The notes beneath the pieces were generated by a model. That model saw nothing but the letters and a program-made list of their open reading frames with translations, searched no databases and was not told where the DNA came from. 64,000 bases of DNA, taken from contig CAJNDS010000646.1 of the NCBI GenBank assembly GCA_905221605.1, positions 419,397 to 483,396 of the forward strand. Reading direction: 5' to 3'. Positions 56,401-64,000 of this stretch are shown piece after piece. The number at the start of each line of letters is the position of its first letter. Position 1 is the first letter of the stretch. Origin of the DNA: Symbiodinium natans (taxonomy: Eukaryota > Sar > Dinophyceae > Suessiales > Symbiodiniaceae). The position numbers and the translations under genes are program-made.

Positions 56401-59400
56401 CACGGTGAGGTTGGATCTACGAGCGCAGGGCTTTGACTTGAAAAGAAGTCCTCGAGCGTTTGAGTTTGGTCTGATTTACTGTGCTGCAATGCACAATCAC
56501 CATGCAGCTGCCTTTGATGGGAAGAAATCACCCCAGGAGTTGGTACTACAGAGATCCCTCCATGAGTGTGGATCGTCGTTGATAGGTGCTACAGTTCTGG
56601 CTGAGCTACCGGATTCGATGAAAACCACGGCGCTCTCCCGGTTTGTGGAAGCAGCCTATGTGTACCCTGAAGTTGGTGGCTTGACTCATGTTGTGAGTGC
56701 CATGGTGGATGGTTGTCCAAAACACTTTCGAGCAAAGTCCATCAAGCACATCGTTCCGTTGAAGATTGGGTTGGAGCATTGTCAACATTTGCTCAAGGAG
56801 CATGATCCATCGGATACATTGGCTCCCCCGATTCTGAAGGAGAAAGAGGATGGTGTGCCCGATCGGATTGAAGGTGAAGCGGACAAGGCCTTTGAGGGCC
56901 GAGTGTCTGAGGGACCGACCACCGACATGAGCAAAGTTGGACCTCCAGCTGCATGGGTGAAGGAACATGGTGGCACAGCGAACTGTCCTGCGTGTGGTCC
57001 AAAAAGAGGAAAAGCCAACCACAATGCTGAATGCCGAAAACGGTATGATGATTGGTTGAAAGCTCAACGACAACGGTTGGAATCGAAAGAACCAACAGAG
57101 GAAACTCCAAAAATGGACCAGAGAAGCTCAAAGGATGCGGGGGTGATGGAGTCTGGAAGTGAGCCTTCACTCCTGAAACGCCCGAAGATCACCTATGAGA
57201 GTCGACCAGATCCCAAGTTGGAGGAGAGGCAAAGCGTCCCAACACCTGCGACAGAAGTTGTGGATGTTGACATGGAGGATTTTGAGGATCCAAGTTTGCC
57301 TTACCAAGGGATTCCAGATGAGGCAATGGAACCTGGATACTTCGAAGGAGAAACTCCCGCTGAGGATGAAGCGATCCCAATGGAGGAAGAAAAACCTCAA
57401 ATGGATGTGGATTCAGTTCCAAATGAGTCCAGTCGAGTTCCCCGGCGTTTAGAGAGTTTAACTTCAGATGTGAACTCAGTTCCAGATGAGTCCAATCGAG
57501 TTCCCCGGCTGATCAATCGTATTTATTTAGACCCAAGACTCGATGTGCCTCAAGGTCCTATTAAAATGGTAAGCAGTGACGAGAGTCCGAAGTTGGTACA
57601 TGTGACCAATTCGATTCTGCTCAACAAGAATAGCACTTTCCCGGAGTCCATGAAGGTGTGTGGATCCCAAGTTTGGCTGGCAAGACCCACGAGTGTTCTG
57701 TCTGAGATAGATGGATGTCCATTAGATGTGGATAAAACAGTGGAAGGCCGGCGAACTGAGCTGCAGAGTATGACTGCTCACAAAGCAGGGAGAGTGGTTG
57801 GAGCAGACGAGGCTCAGAAGTTTGCTCGTCAGCATGGGATAAAGATCATCCCAACCCGATGGGTCATAGGCCCAAAGGTGGTGAATGGCAAGGAAGCTGT
57901 GAGAGCTCGGTGTGTGGTACAAGACATCGCAAAGGGGAGCACAGCATCATCTTTAGGACTGAGTGCTACGACTCCTTCTTTAGAAGCGTTACGGACGCTT
58001 TTGGCCATTGCTTCGGTAGATGCTATGGATATCGCAACTTTGGATGTTAGCACTGCATTCTTGCATTCCCCCCTTCCGAAAGGATCGAAGGCGATTATCC
58101 AATTGCCCAAGGATGTTTCCGCCTGCAAGGACTATTATGTCCCAGTGTTTATGATTCTGGATCAAGCCATGAATGGTTTGAGAGTTGCCGCCAAAGCTTG
58201 GAACTTGAAGCTGGCGACAGTTGTGAAGAAAGTTGGGTTGAAGCAATGCCCAACGGAACCTTCCGTCTTCGAGGGCACTGTGAGAGGGAAAAGATTCCTC
58301 ATGTTGTGCTATGTGGACGATTTGATTCTGTGTGGCACTAGAGATGCCATTCGGTTGGTGACCGACACCCTGAACGGAGAGTTGAAGATCAAGGAAACGG
58401 GTCGAATCACTTCCACTGGTGGAAAGATCACCTTTTTGGGGCGAGAGATTGAGAGACAAGGGAGTCATCTCAGGATGCGAGTGCCCCCGGCATACTTAGA
58501 TGCCCTGTTCGAGACAGAGTTCTGTAAGGACCTGAAGGTGGTTACTGCTCCTCCGGACATCGTGAAAACGGTCGAGAAGGGCAGAGCAAGTGGTTCGGAT
58601 CCTGAGTTGAGTGACACTGCAGCTGCGAGGTACAGAGCAGTACTTGGCCGGATTGCATGGTGGGGTCAGTCGAGACCTGACCTGAGTAGGTGGATGTCCA
58701 TTCTTTCGCAAGGACAGTCCAAGCCAACAGCATGCTTTGAGCAAGCATTGCGACAAGTGATTAGGTTCCTAAAGGGACAATACCATGCATGGCAGTACTT
58801 TGGCCCTGATGGGAATGTACCGGACAGTGGGCCGGCGCAGCTGGAAGTGTATGCGGATGCCAGTTGGGCACCCCAAGCGTCGTTAGGACGAAGATCTGTG
58901 TCGGGCATAGCCATCTTTTATAGAGGATGCCTGATCAAGGGAATCTCTCGAGTTCAAGGGTGTGTATCGCTGAGTTCTTGTGAAGCCGAGTTGAGAGCCA
59001 TCTTGACTGCGGTACAGGAGAGTGAGGGACTTGCGACTTTGATCGGTCAGTTGGCCGAGTCAGATGTCACGATCCGATTGCACACTGACAGTTCCTCAGC
59101 GAGAGCGGTTTTGCTAAACCGTGGGTTGAGTAGGCGAGTTCGCCACTTAGACATCGCTGTCTGCTATCTTCAGGAGCGGATACAGGAAGCTCAGACCTTG
59201 AAGGTCATTTGGTGCCCGACAGCGGGAATGATCGCTGACGTTCTTACAAAGTGCTTGAGTCAAGTGACATTCTGTCAGCACCAGCAAGCTATGGGTATAT
59301 ACCCTGGTGAAGATGTGCAGCAGGTGTGGAGGATCTGTGGAATCCGACCAAGGGTTGGAGTTCAGGCATGCCAGTGTGCCGAGGCAACTGGATGCAGTGT

Positions 59401-59908
59401 GGAGCAAGTTGGATCGTTGAAAAGTGTGAAAAAGTGTGGTGAAGTTTTTGAAAATTTCCACCTTAGAAGTCCCGAAACCCTTCGTGAAGACTCTTCCCCT
59501 GAGGTTCAAGAAATGGATTTATGGTCCAACCGCAAAAGCTTTGGTTCAAGCACCACGGAAGCTAGCCCTAGCCTGGAGCCTGTACCTTTGGTGAAGGACA
59601 GGAAAATGGCAGCTGAAGACAGCAGGAAGTGTGAGCAGGGTGCTGAGATGAAAAGCCCCTTTTGGTGTAAGGTTTGCAAATGGTTGTTCAGATCCGAGCA
59701 TGCTGCCGGGTTGAGCTGGGATGAAAGTGGCAAGCCCAAGTGCGAAAAGTGCAAACAGACTGTGACAGTCTCTGGCACGGATGCAAGCCATGCATTCCAT
59801 CTCCGAGAGGCAGAGAAGGAGCGCCGAGCTGCTGGAAAAGGGGTGATAAAGGTGAAAGCCGAGGCTCAGGCCAAGCTGCACCGAAACCCAAGGCCATGCC
59901 GAAGGTGA
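53477..59908 (+). CDS. Copia element B gag-pol polyprotein (about 2.1 kaa)
   Basis: Open from 53450; reported from the GTG at 53477, first in-frame ATG at 53585 (residue 37). Domains: a Gln-rich stretch (about 95-135, CAG-rich DNA); gag-like helical region; Lys/Gly-rich linker; zinc knuckle CYVCGGKGHYARDC (C475, C478, H483, C488); protease LIDSGAS (Asp646); pre-integrase finger H818, H823, C830, C833; integrase Asp858, Asp929, Glu964, with Glu 35 positions after the second Asp as expected of a DDE integrase; reverse transcriptase with VRARCVVQDIAKG, DVSTAFLHSPLP and YVDD (1612-1615); RNase H Asp1794, Glu1836, Asp1871, ending ADVLTKCL. No internal stop, so it may be recently active. Unusually, about 200 residues follow RNase H and include a CX2C-X21-CX2C zinc-ribbon-like motif (C2064, C2067, C2089, C2092). 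A short upstream frame with VRSPRGGRERGSSVPIMD (from 53376) may be the true N-terminus joined by frameshift or splicing. Confidence 0.93.
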   Translation: MQGLAQGSQPVYGPVPRGRTPARSPHGVATRAPQQTMGGPSFPPGLPQQAVGSPSLPPGLSTGPPQPVVTPSQTSPDVQGLTRQVRELESMMQQLVVQQQQFMQTMTSSMVQQQQQHQQWMIQQHQQQQPQQQQQVNPPLPQDGVPENMPSSSSGCQGASPVGTPAKGTQLFRMASPSPPLRPPPLEQERERDVFARSDKWLPSLPTIDFSSWKDRISEALGFLTWMEKLTSWVGLGSEVFPNELMHAVKTQEESRLKQDRLTVEQQKRSTRLMHILRQTFANHEKSSLILQTYVESESTYQQSGFVALRLLAKEFCLKSRAECLFFRSQLVNQTVKAPSIPEIIRKIEHELNKYTKLLNSLDPDVHAGGLQIQEADSVMVLLRSLPDRGRSHCLLHGDSESFEDLKRVALKFEVQQRVWSEAPGTKLQPFRDPNEGKGNEGKPKGKGKEQKGKRESSKGAGKRASSQNKKDVECYVCGGKGHYARDCWYKEGDSGKKPNSPNAKAKAKAKGDPKKKPEKGKPKGKGKGKGKTVAEVSQEGESSDYQLTGGEWNEPESEARVESVLQPLEELLDEVRKEWIPRSTDEIDWSWEVETRVRIAELEHRISTDLSQMLPSKSVRSLMKPPMNQVKSMEKDDASKWWLIDSGASVTVIAKRYLDEFQILDRKALGPNERYSAANDTPVNVFERVRIRALLPMYEGKQYLGLTSVCVTGVVADVAHNILSTEQMVNTGWEVKFTRREISLRHEKKGVMGYGVSWAGCPWIYLQGDAGKRKKVTFGRTEVRPMDVDDGQRPMEVDQMQSVQSMTKKKQEEMELHRMRGHIPFSSECPHCRMTRGTTQHRRTKDAQDRPVALQADFCFINLVTGTFAKDQPTAPNMKVLVMTEMSTRMIGCLLVGTNADNTSSWIRYWMNAFGLDIAGSAVLLRTDSETAVSALIKRANLGIRIVTQRAPPQGHEAVGGVERAVRTLKELFSTVRLDLRAQGFDLKRSPRAFEFGLIYCAAMHNHHAAAFDGKKSPQELVLQRSLHECGSSLIGATVLAELPDSMKTTALSRFVEAAYVYPEVGGLTHVVSAMVDGCPKHFRAKSIKHIVPLKIGLEHCQHLLKEHDPSDTLAPPILKEKEDGVPDRIEGEADKAFEGRVSEGPTTDMSKVGPPAAWVKEHGGTANCPACGPKRGKANHNAECRKRYDDWLKAQRQRLESKEPTEETPKMDQRSSKDAGVMESGSEPSLLKRPKITYESRPDPKLEERQSVPTPATEVVDVDMEDFEDPSLPYQGIPDEAMEPGYFEGETPAEDEAIPMEEEKPQMDVDSVPNESSRVPRRLESLTSDVNSVPDESNRVPRLINRIYLDPRLDVPQGPIKMVSSDESPKLVHVTNSILLNKNSTFPESMKVCGSQVWLARPTSVLSEIDGCPLDVDKTVEGRRTELQSMTAHKAGRVVGADEAQKFARQHGIKIIPTRWVIGPKVVNGKEAVRARCVVQDIAKGSTASSLGLSATTPSLEALRTLLAIASVDAMDIATLDVSTAFLHSPLPKGSKAIIQLPKDVSACKDYYVPVFMILDQAMNGLRVAAKAWNLKLATVVKKVGLKQCPTEPSVFEGTVRGKRFLMLCYVDDLILCGTRDAIRLVTDTLNGELKIKETGRITSTGGKITFLGREIERQGSHLRMRVPPAYLDALFETEFCKDLKVVTAPPDIVKTVEKGRASGSDPELSDTAAARYRAVLGRIAWWGQSRPDLSRWMSILSQGQSKPTACFEQALRQVIRFLKGQYHAWQYFGPDGNVPDSGPAQLEVYADASWAPQASLGRRSVSGIAIFYRGCLIKGISRVQGCVSLSSCEAELRAILTAVQESEGLATLIGQLAESDVTIRLHTDSSSARAVLLNRGLSRRVRHLDIAVCYLQERIQEAQTLKVIWCPTAGMIADVLTKCLSQVTFCQHQQAMGIYPGEDVQQVWRICGIRPRVGVQACQCAEATGCSVEQVGSLKSVKKCGEVFENFHLRSPETLREDSSPEVQEMDLWSNRKSFGSSTTEASPSLEPVPLVKDRKMAAEDSRKCEQGAEMKSPFWCKVCKWLFRSEHAAGLSWDESGKPKCEKCKQTVTVSGTDASHAFHLREAEKERRAAGKGVIKVKAEAQAKLHRNPRPCRR

Positions 59909-61320
59909 TTGAACGGATGGTCGACGTGTTTCCGGAGCTGGCGGATCCAGAGCCGCCGAAGTGGTTCGGTGATGTGTCATGGAGTATCTGCCGGCGCGGA
60001 ACTCCAGTGGATGAGCTAGAGCTCAAGGACGTGGTAGGCACGCTATCCGACAAGGATATGTTGCGCTATCAAAGCTCATACGAGAAGCTGGTGAAGCCCA
60101 TCCAGGAGGTGTGTGAGCTACAGGAGAAACCCACGAAGATCTTCGGAATCTTGGATGTCCGTGGACAGATTGGTGGCAAGGCCATCATCTGGGAGATGGC
60201 AGTGAATGAAGGAGGACTGTACATGGAAGTACCGCCGGGAACGTGTGGCCTGGCGATGTTGAGCTTCGTGAGGTACTTGAAGAGAAAAGGGATAGTCCCT
60301 GTTTTGCTTCTGGGTGAGCACCAGGACCTCGGAGTCTTGCGGATGGTGGATCTGTTGTGCATGCTACCCATTTTGGGAGCAGAGAGGATCATGGAGGATG
60401 AAGCTGAGAGCTCGTATTATCCCCCATGGGTGTTGCGCTGGAAGAGAAGTGCAAAGGAAGGATCCTTGGTGTTTAAGGAACTGGTGGAGCGAGTGCGAGT
60501 GATTTCGATGTTGTCGTGTGATACACTTCGGATTCACGAGCCGGAGCTGAGGGAGAGACCAGTCCCCAAGTGGTCGTTTGTGGCCTACAGCCACTACAGA
60601 TCCGTGATGGAGTCTGTTGCAGGATTCTTGGAGGACCTGGAGAAAAAGAAAGAGGAGATCACCGACACGCAGAGGGCGGCAAGCTGGAAGAAGGTGGTTG
60701 CGAGTGAGACTCGAAGCGGTGTTGTGTGGATCTGCAAGTGTAAGTGGCACTTGCCGACCGACTATGTGGTGAGGTTCAACTTGACGTTGCCTGCCGACAT
60801 GTGGCAGCAAGCCTTTGGGATCATGGGTGAGAATGTTGGGAAACTCGAGAAGGAGGAAAAGGACCTGAAGCGGATCCTCAAGGCTGCAGCGGAACAGCAA
60901 GACCGAGAGTTCGAGGAAGCTGAGCGAAAGCGCAAGCGCATCGCCGACCTGTCAGCTGCCGAGGAAGAAGCTGCTAAGAGAGCAAAGCTGGAAGGCGAAG
61001 CGGTTCGCTCGCCTGTGTCAGTTGTACCATCTGAGTTGGATGCAGCAGCTATCGCGCAGATTGCTGAGCGTGTGAAGGCAAGCTTTAGTGTTGCCGATTT
61101 GGAGCTGATGTTGGAAGAGAAGAAGAGAAAGGTTGGAGACCAGCCAACTGAGAGGCCTGCGGAGACGCCAGCTGAGCCTAGCCGATCTTCGCAGGATGTG
61201 ATGATGGAAACGAGGACGGCTGAGTTGGCGGAGATGAAGGAAGCCGCCAAGGAGCGCCGCGCCAAGTTGATGGAGTCAACTGGAGCTGGCGAGAAGAAGG
61301 GCGAAGAGGATGAAGAATGA
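59896..61320 (+). CDS. Second ORF of copia element B (474 aa), unknown function
   Basis: ATG at 59896 lies inside the end of the polyprotein gene; the two overlap by 13 bases and the second is in the -1 frame. The frame is open further upstream, but MPKVIERMVDVFPEL is the first sensible start. N-terminal half: globular, with FGILDVRGQIGGKAIIWEMAV, a small hydrophobic YMEVPPGTCGLAMLSFVRYL, and LLLGEHQDLGVLRMVDLLC. Middle: a Trp/Cys-containing VVWICKCKWHLPTDYVVRFN. C-terminal third: long charged coiled coil (EKEEKDLKRILKAAAEQQ and onward), then an acidic tail GEEDEE. No signal peptide or clear membrane segment, so an envelope-like role is not supported. I do not recognise the family. It may act as an accessory or structural protein made from the element's RNA by frameshift or reinitiation. 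Confidence 0.7.
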   Translation: MPKVIERMVDVFPELADPEPPKWFGDVSWSICRRGTPVDELELKDVVGTLSDKDMLRYQSSYEKLVKPIQEVCELQEKPTKIFGILDVRGQIGGKAIIWEMAVNEGGLYMEVPPGTCGLAMLSFVRYLKRKGIVPVLLLGEHQDLGVLRMVDLLCMLPILGAERIMEDEAESSYYPPWVLRWKRSAKEGSLVFKELVERVRVISMLSCDTLRIHEPELRERPVPKWSFVAYSHYRSVMESVAGFLEDLEKKKEEITDTQRAASWKKVVASETRSGVVWICKCKWHLPTDYVVRFNLTLPADMWQQAFGIMGENVGKLEKEEKDLKRILKAAAEQQDREFEEAERKRKRIADLSAAEEEAAKRAKLEGEAVRSPVSVVPSELDAAAIAQIAERVKASFSVADLELMLEEKKRKVGDQPTERPAETPAEPSRSSQDVMMETRTAELAEMKEAAKERRAKLMESTGAGEKKGEEDEE

Positions 61321-62317
61321 ACTGAGATGCTAAGTGATCTCAGTGGTTGGGTGGGTGAGTGAAACCCGCAGCCATTTTTTTTGGAAGCCATGGCCGCGTT
61401 GCCGCCATGGAGCGCCCGCGATTTTTCTGGTTAGTGTGAGCCCTTGTTTCAGTGCATGAGAAGTTTGCAAAGAGGAGGCAAAATGATGATGAAACTCAAC
61501 GAGGGACTCTATAGCCCCTTCTGCAAGGCGTCTGATTGCCACCTCTGAAGACGTTTTTGGCTGATGGTACGCTGGAAGAAGCGAAACTATGAAGCCAATC
61601 TTTTCCTGAAGGATCAGCTAGCCGATGCTAGTTGGTGAGTTTGGTGACCTGGAAGATGCGAGACTGAGGAGGAGTACCACGACAAGGTCGAGTGCTGAGT
61701 GGGAAACATCTGAAGCTTGCATTAATTCGTTTTCACGTGTTTGTCACCACGAACTCTTGGATTCGTTCCAAGACAACCCTGCCCCAGTGCAGGTGGATGC
61801 AAGTTTAATTCGTTTTTCACGTGTTTGGACAACGAACTCTTGGGTTACCAGTGATGTGGACCCAGGACAACCTGCCTGATGGTGGGATCTTGCATGAGTT
61901 TTAAGTTTGATGTCAGAGATCGACTGGTGTGTTGTTTGTTTCGTTTGGTGGCGAGTACGCACCAAGGGAATGTGGCCAGGGCATCCCCTTAGTGTTGAAG
62001 TGCCGAGCTGGGCTTGGACTTCAGATCTTTGACATGAACCCTCAGCAAAATGCGGGGGGTGGAAGATTGTGGCTGATCAGTGATGTTTTTGTCATGTTTT
62101 GGATCAGCTTGTATAGGTTTGTTTTGCTTCGGAGTGATTGGGAATCCGTGTGATCCCATCCTCGATGGTTTATGCCTCGTTGATTTCCAAGGAAATCATA
62201 CGAGTGTGTTTTTGCCCAATACGCTATTTAAAGTGAGTGTGCAGTGTGTAGGAACTTCGTTCTGAAGCTGAGTTTAAGCTCACAAGAGAGAATTCGTTTA
62301 GTTTGTGCACTTCGTGA
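61321..62317 (+). other. 3' flank of copia B, no gene supported
   Basis: Probably 3' untranslated or LTR sequence of element B. An imperfect duplication of about 85 bases (61718-61797 and 61798-61880) repeats taattcgttttcacgtgttt, cacgaactcttgg and a gacaac-cctgcc stretch. Confidence 0.45.
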
Positions 62318-62330
62318 CTTTTGGCTCAAG
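62318..62330 (+). other. Possible dinoflagellate spliced-leader relic
   Basis: The 12-mer ttttggctcaag at 62319-62330 equals the 3' end of the conserved dinoflagellate spliced leader; the bases before it do not match. Genomic relics of this sequence mark reinserted trans-spliced mRNAs. No coding sequence follows that I can identify. Confidence 0.35.
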
Positions 62331-64000
62331 TGGCTCTGACTGTGAAAAAGAGAGAGTTGTCCGCACTTGTGTGAGAGGTCAGGGTTCGTGCTTTCAAGGG
62401 AAAAGGTACCAGAGGGACCTTCGGTTTTTCACGCACCCCCCCTTTTACAAACTTAATCTTGCTTGCCGTGTAAAACGCCGCGCCCGGCAAACTGTTCTGC
62501 AATGCGTCTGGATCTTTTCGGTTTTTTTGGCAGAAATGGGTGATAAAATTGGCTGGAGGCTGCGCCCCAGTAAGTGTTTGCACCGTCAGATCCGAGCGGC
62601 AACGCGCATCTGTCCTTGACGATGGGTACGGGATCCTGACCATCGAGTAATAACCTCGGTTCGATTCGAATGATGTCGCACCAGTAGCTACATGATGGTG
62701 GTTTTGAGAATCTGGCAGTGTCGCAATTTGCGATTCCCCGCATGCTCTGCCAAACCCTTAACACAGAGGTTAAAGTGGCCACCGAAGACCCCCAGTCAAG
62801 ACATCGCACACAAGGCCACACAGCTTTTGCGTTGGCCTGCGCATCAGTCTGCATCAGGTCCCTCCAAACCCTAACCCATGAGGTACGTCGGTAAGAAGAT
62901 GGAAGGGCTTACATCACGTTTGCGTGTGGAAGCGCAAGGATCTCCATGGTAAAACTGCTTTAATCCAATCAGAGCCATTAGATTACAGCCAAGCGGCAAA
63001 ACAGCTGTGCCGCCGCAGGCCAAGCACAGACAAGGATGACCCTCTTGAAGGCCAGGGTGGGTGTATATTCTCCACATAGAAGTGCCCACAGTCGTGGAAG
63101 AAAGCACTGCAGTTTTGGTCTTTCCAGAGTCGGCACTCAGCCGAGATATTACAAGGGCGGGTCACATTGCCGTGAGTTCTGTCAACGCACACTGCATGAT
63201 CTTTCCTTAGGGTGAGGAGAGAAGTCACATCCAGACCTAGGGACCCGAAAGGGTGGAGGTTCCAGGGTTTCCCGAACTTGCTCTTCTTTTCACGGGTGCT
63301 GCTCTGGGCAAGATATCGTTTTAAGGCAAGTGGGAGCCCAAGGCAGCTGAGATGGGCACACCCCCGTCTTGAAAGGCTACTCCACTTTGGGAGGCAAAGC
63401 GCGGCAATGTAGGCAGGGCTATCCCTTGGGTCGGTTCCTTCCTTCCTTCCTTCAATCCCTCCGCGAGGCTCCTACAGAAGCCGCCAAAGCAAGCTGGACG
63501 TGGTACCCAGAATGCCCGGGTTCAAAGTATGTTGGGAAACCCTTCATGCAAGAATCGTGTTGGCAAATGAAAGCAGGTAAGGTAAGCTGAGGTGGAAGGG
63601 CGAAACAAAATCTGCTAGGCCCCACCTACAGGTTAGGTCAGGGCCAGCTGAAGAGCCAAAGAGCTTCAGCTGGCTATGGGCATTAGGCAAAAGAAGTTGG
63701 CCATGATTCTTTTCTTTCCAACGCAGCGAGGGGTGAACTTCGCTATGCGGGCTACATCATGTACAAGAATGTACACGGCTCTTCTAGAGAGCAGGATGGG
63801 CAACTGCCACTGCACCCGACCCGAGGGTCCCATAAGCAGTGCAGCTTACCGAGGCCACTCAACATCTATGTGTGACTCGAGTGGTGAGAAGTCAAAAAGA
63901 GAGAGTGCACTCTACCCAATCTGTACAAGCACAGGGGTGGAGACCACTGACCTGGCGTCGGTTGTGAAACGCTACTCAGGGGCGGAGTCCGCTTACCCAT
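62331..64000. other. Window end, no gene supported
   Basis: Only short overlapping open frames. Contains a small (TTCC)n run near 63437-63452 and a perfect 10-base inverted repeat, ccagctgaag (63644-63653) with cttcagctgg (63664-63673). Confidence 0.45.

Larger units (their letters stand above)
53122..61320 (+). mobile_element. Ty1/copia retrotransposon B with an extra 3' ORF
   Basis: A full set of gag, protease, integrase, reverse transcriptase and RNase H in copia order on the + strand, followed by a second overlapping ORF. Coding capacity appears intact. LTRs were not identified: I compared 53122-53470 with 61320-62300 by eye and saw no shared stretch, so outer limits are approximate. Confidence 0.85.

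Noticed and set aside
59896-61320. Envelope-like gene for copia B
   Set aside because: No signal peptide, no clear membrane segment and no run of cysteines as expected of an envelope protein; left as unknown.
61321-62300. 3' LTR of copia B matching the 310-bp repeats
   Set aside because: No shared stretch was found when comparing this flank with 51948-53470 by eye.
63644-63673. tRNA or terminator at the 10-bp inverted repeat
   Set aside because: Only one short stem is present; no cloverleaf or T-run was seen.

Overview
The window looks like nuclear DNA of a dinoflagellate, probably Symbiodiniaceae or a close relative. Protein-coding similarity is broken into short exons. Wherever I could fix a splice junction by joining conserved protein blocks, the intron begins with GC or GA rather than GT and ends AG|G. 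Genes are sparse, and every host-like gene I can recognise reads on the + strand, as in the one-way gene arrays of dinoflagellates. An intronless array-type PPR gene, abundant microsatellites, TTTAGGG-like tracts and large Ty1/copia polyproteins fit the same picture. Two 100-N runs (9178-9277 and 44234-44333) show that this is a scaffold with gaps.

Layout, left half. A kinesin-8-type motor gene lies at about 1.3-5.3 kb, with motor exons at 1308-3052 and coiled-coil tail exons after them. An EF-hand-like calcium-binding gene fragment lies at about 6.74-7.53 kb. The C-terminal half of an AMP-forming acyl ligase lies at about 9.50-10.68 kb, just after the first gap; six introns can be placed in it. 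From 10.7 to 20.9 kb I see only weak exon-like pieces plus a long (TG)n tract. A strawberry-notch (SBNO) family helicase runs from about 21.0 to 35.9 kb. Its 7.9-kb GC-AG intron (23149-31037) contains a 5.8-kb satellite-like array of about 52 copies of a 112-bp unit.

Layout, right half. From 36 to 40 kb the sequence is intergenic, with hairpins and a diverged relative of the 112-bp unit. An intronless PPR protein with 14 full repeats lies at 40472-42253. Two large Ty1/copia elements stand head to head. Element A (- strand, about 44.3-52.3 kb) is cut at its RNase H end by the second gap, its integrase is interrupted by a G-rich tract, and it carries a complete foreign-looking 567-aa ORF on the same strand in another frame. 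Element B (+ strand, about 53.4-61.3 kb) has an intact 2.1-kaa polyprotein and a second, overlapping 474-aa ORF of unknown function. Two 310-bp direct repeats lie between A and B. The last 2.7 kb has no gene I can support.

The genes do not form a pathway. The items most worth following are the satellite array inside the SBNO intron, the ORF nested inside element A, the overlapping 3' ORF of element B, and the consistent GC/GA-AG|G splicing. Splice junctions were inferred by eye from reading frame and conserved motifs, not from transcripts; LTR boundaries could not be determined.
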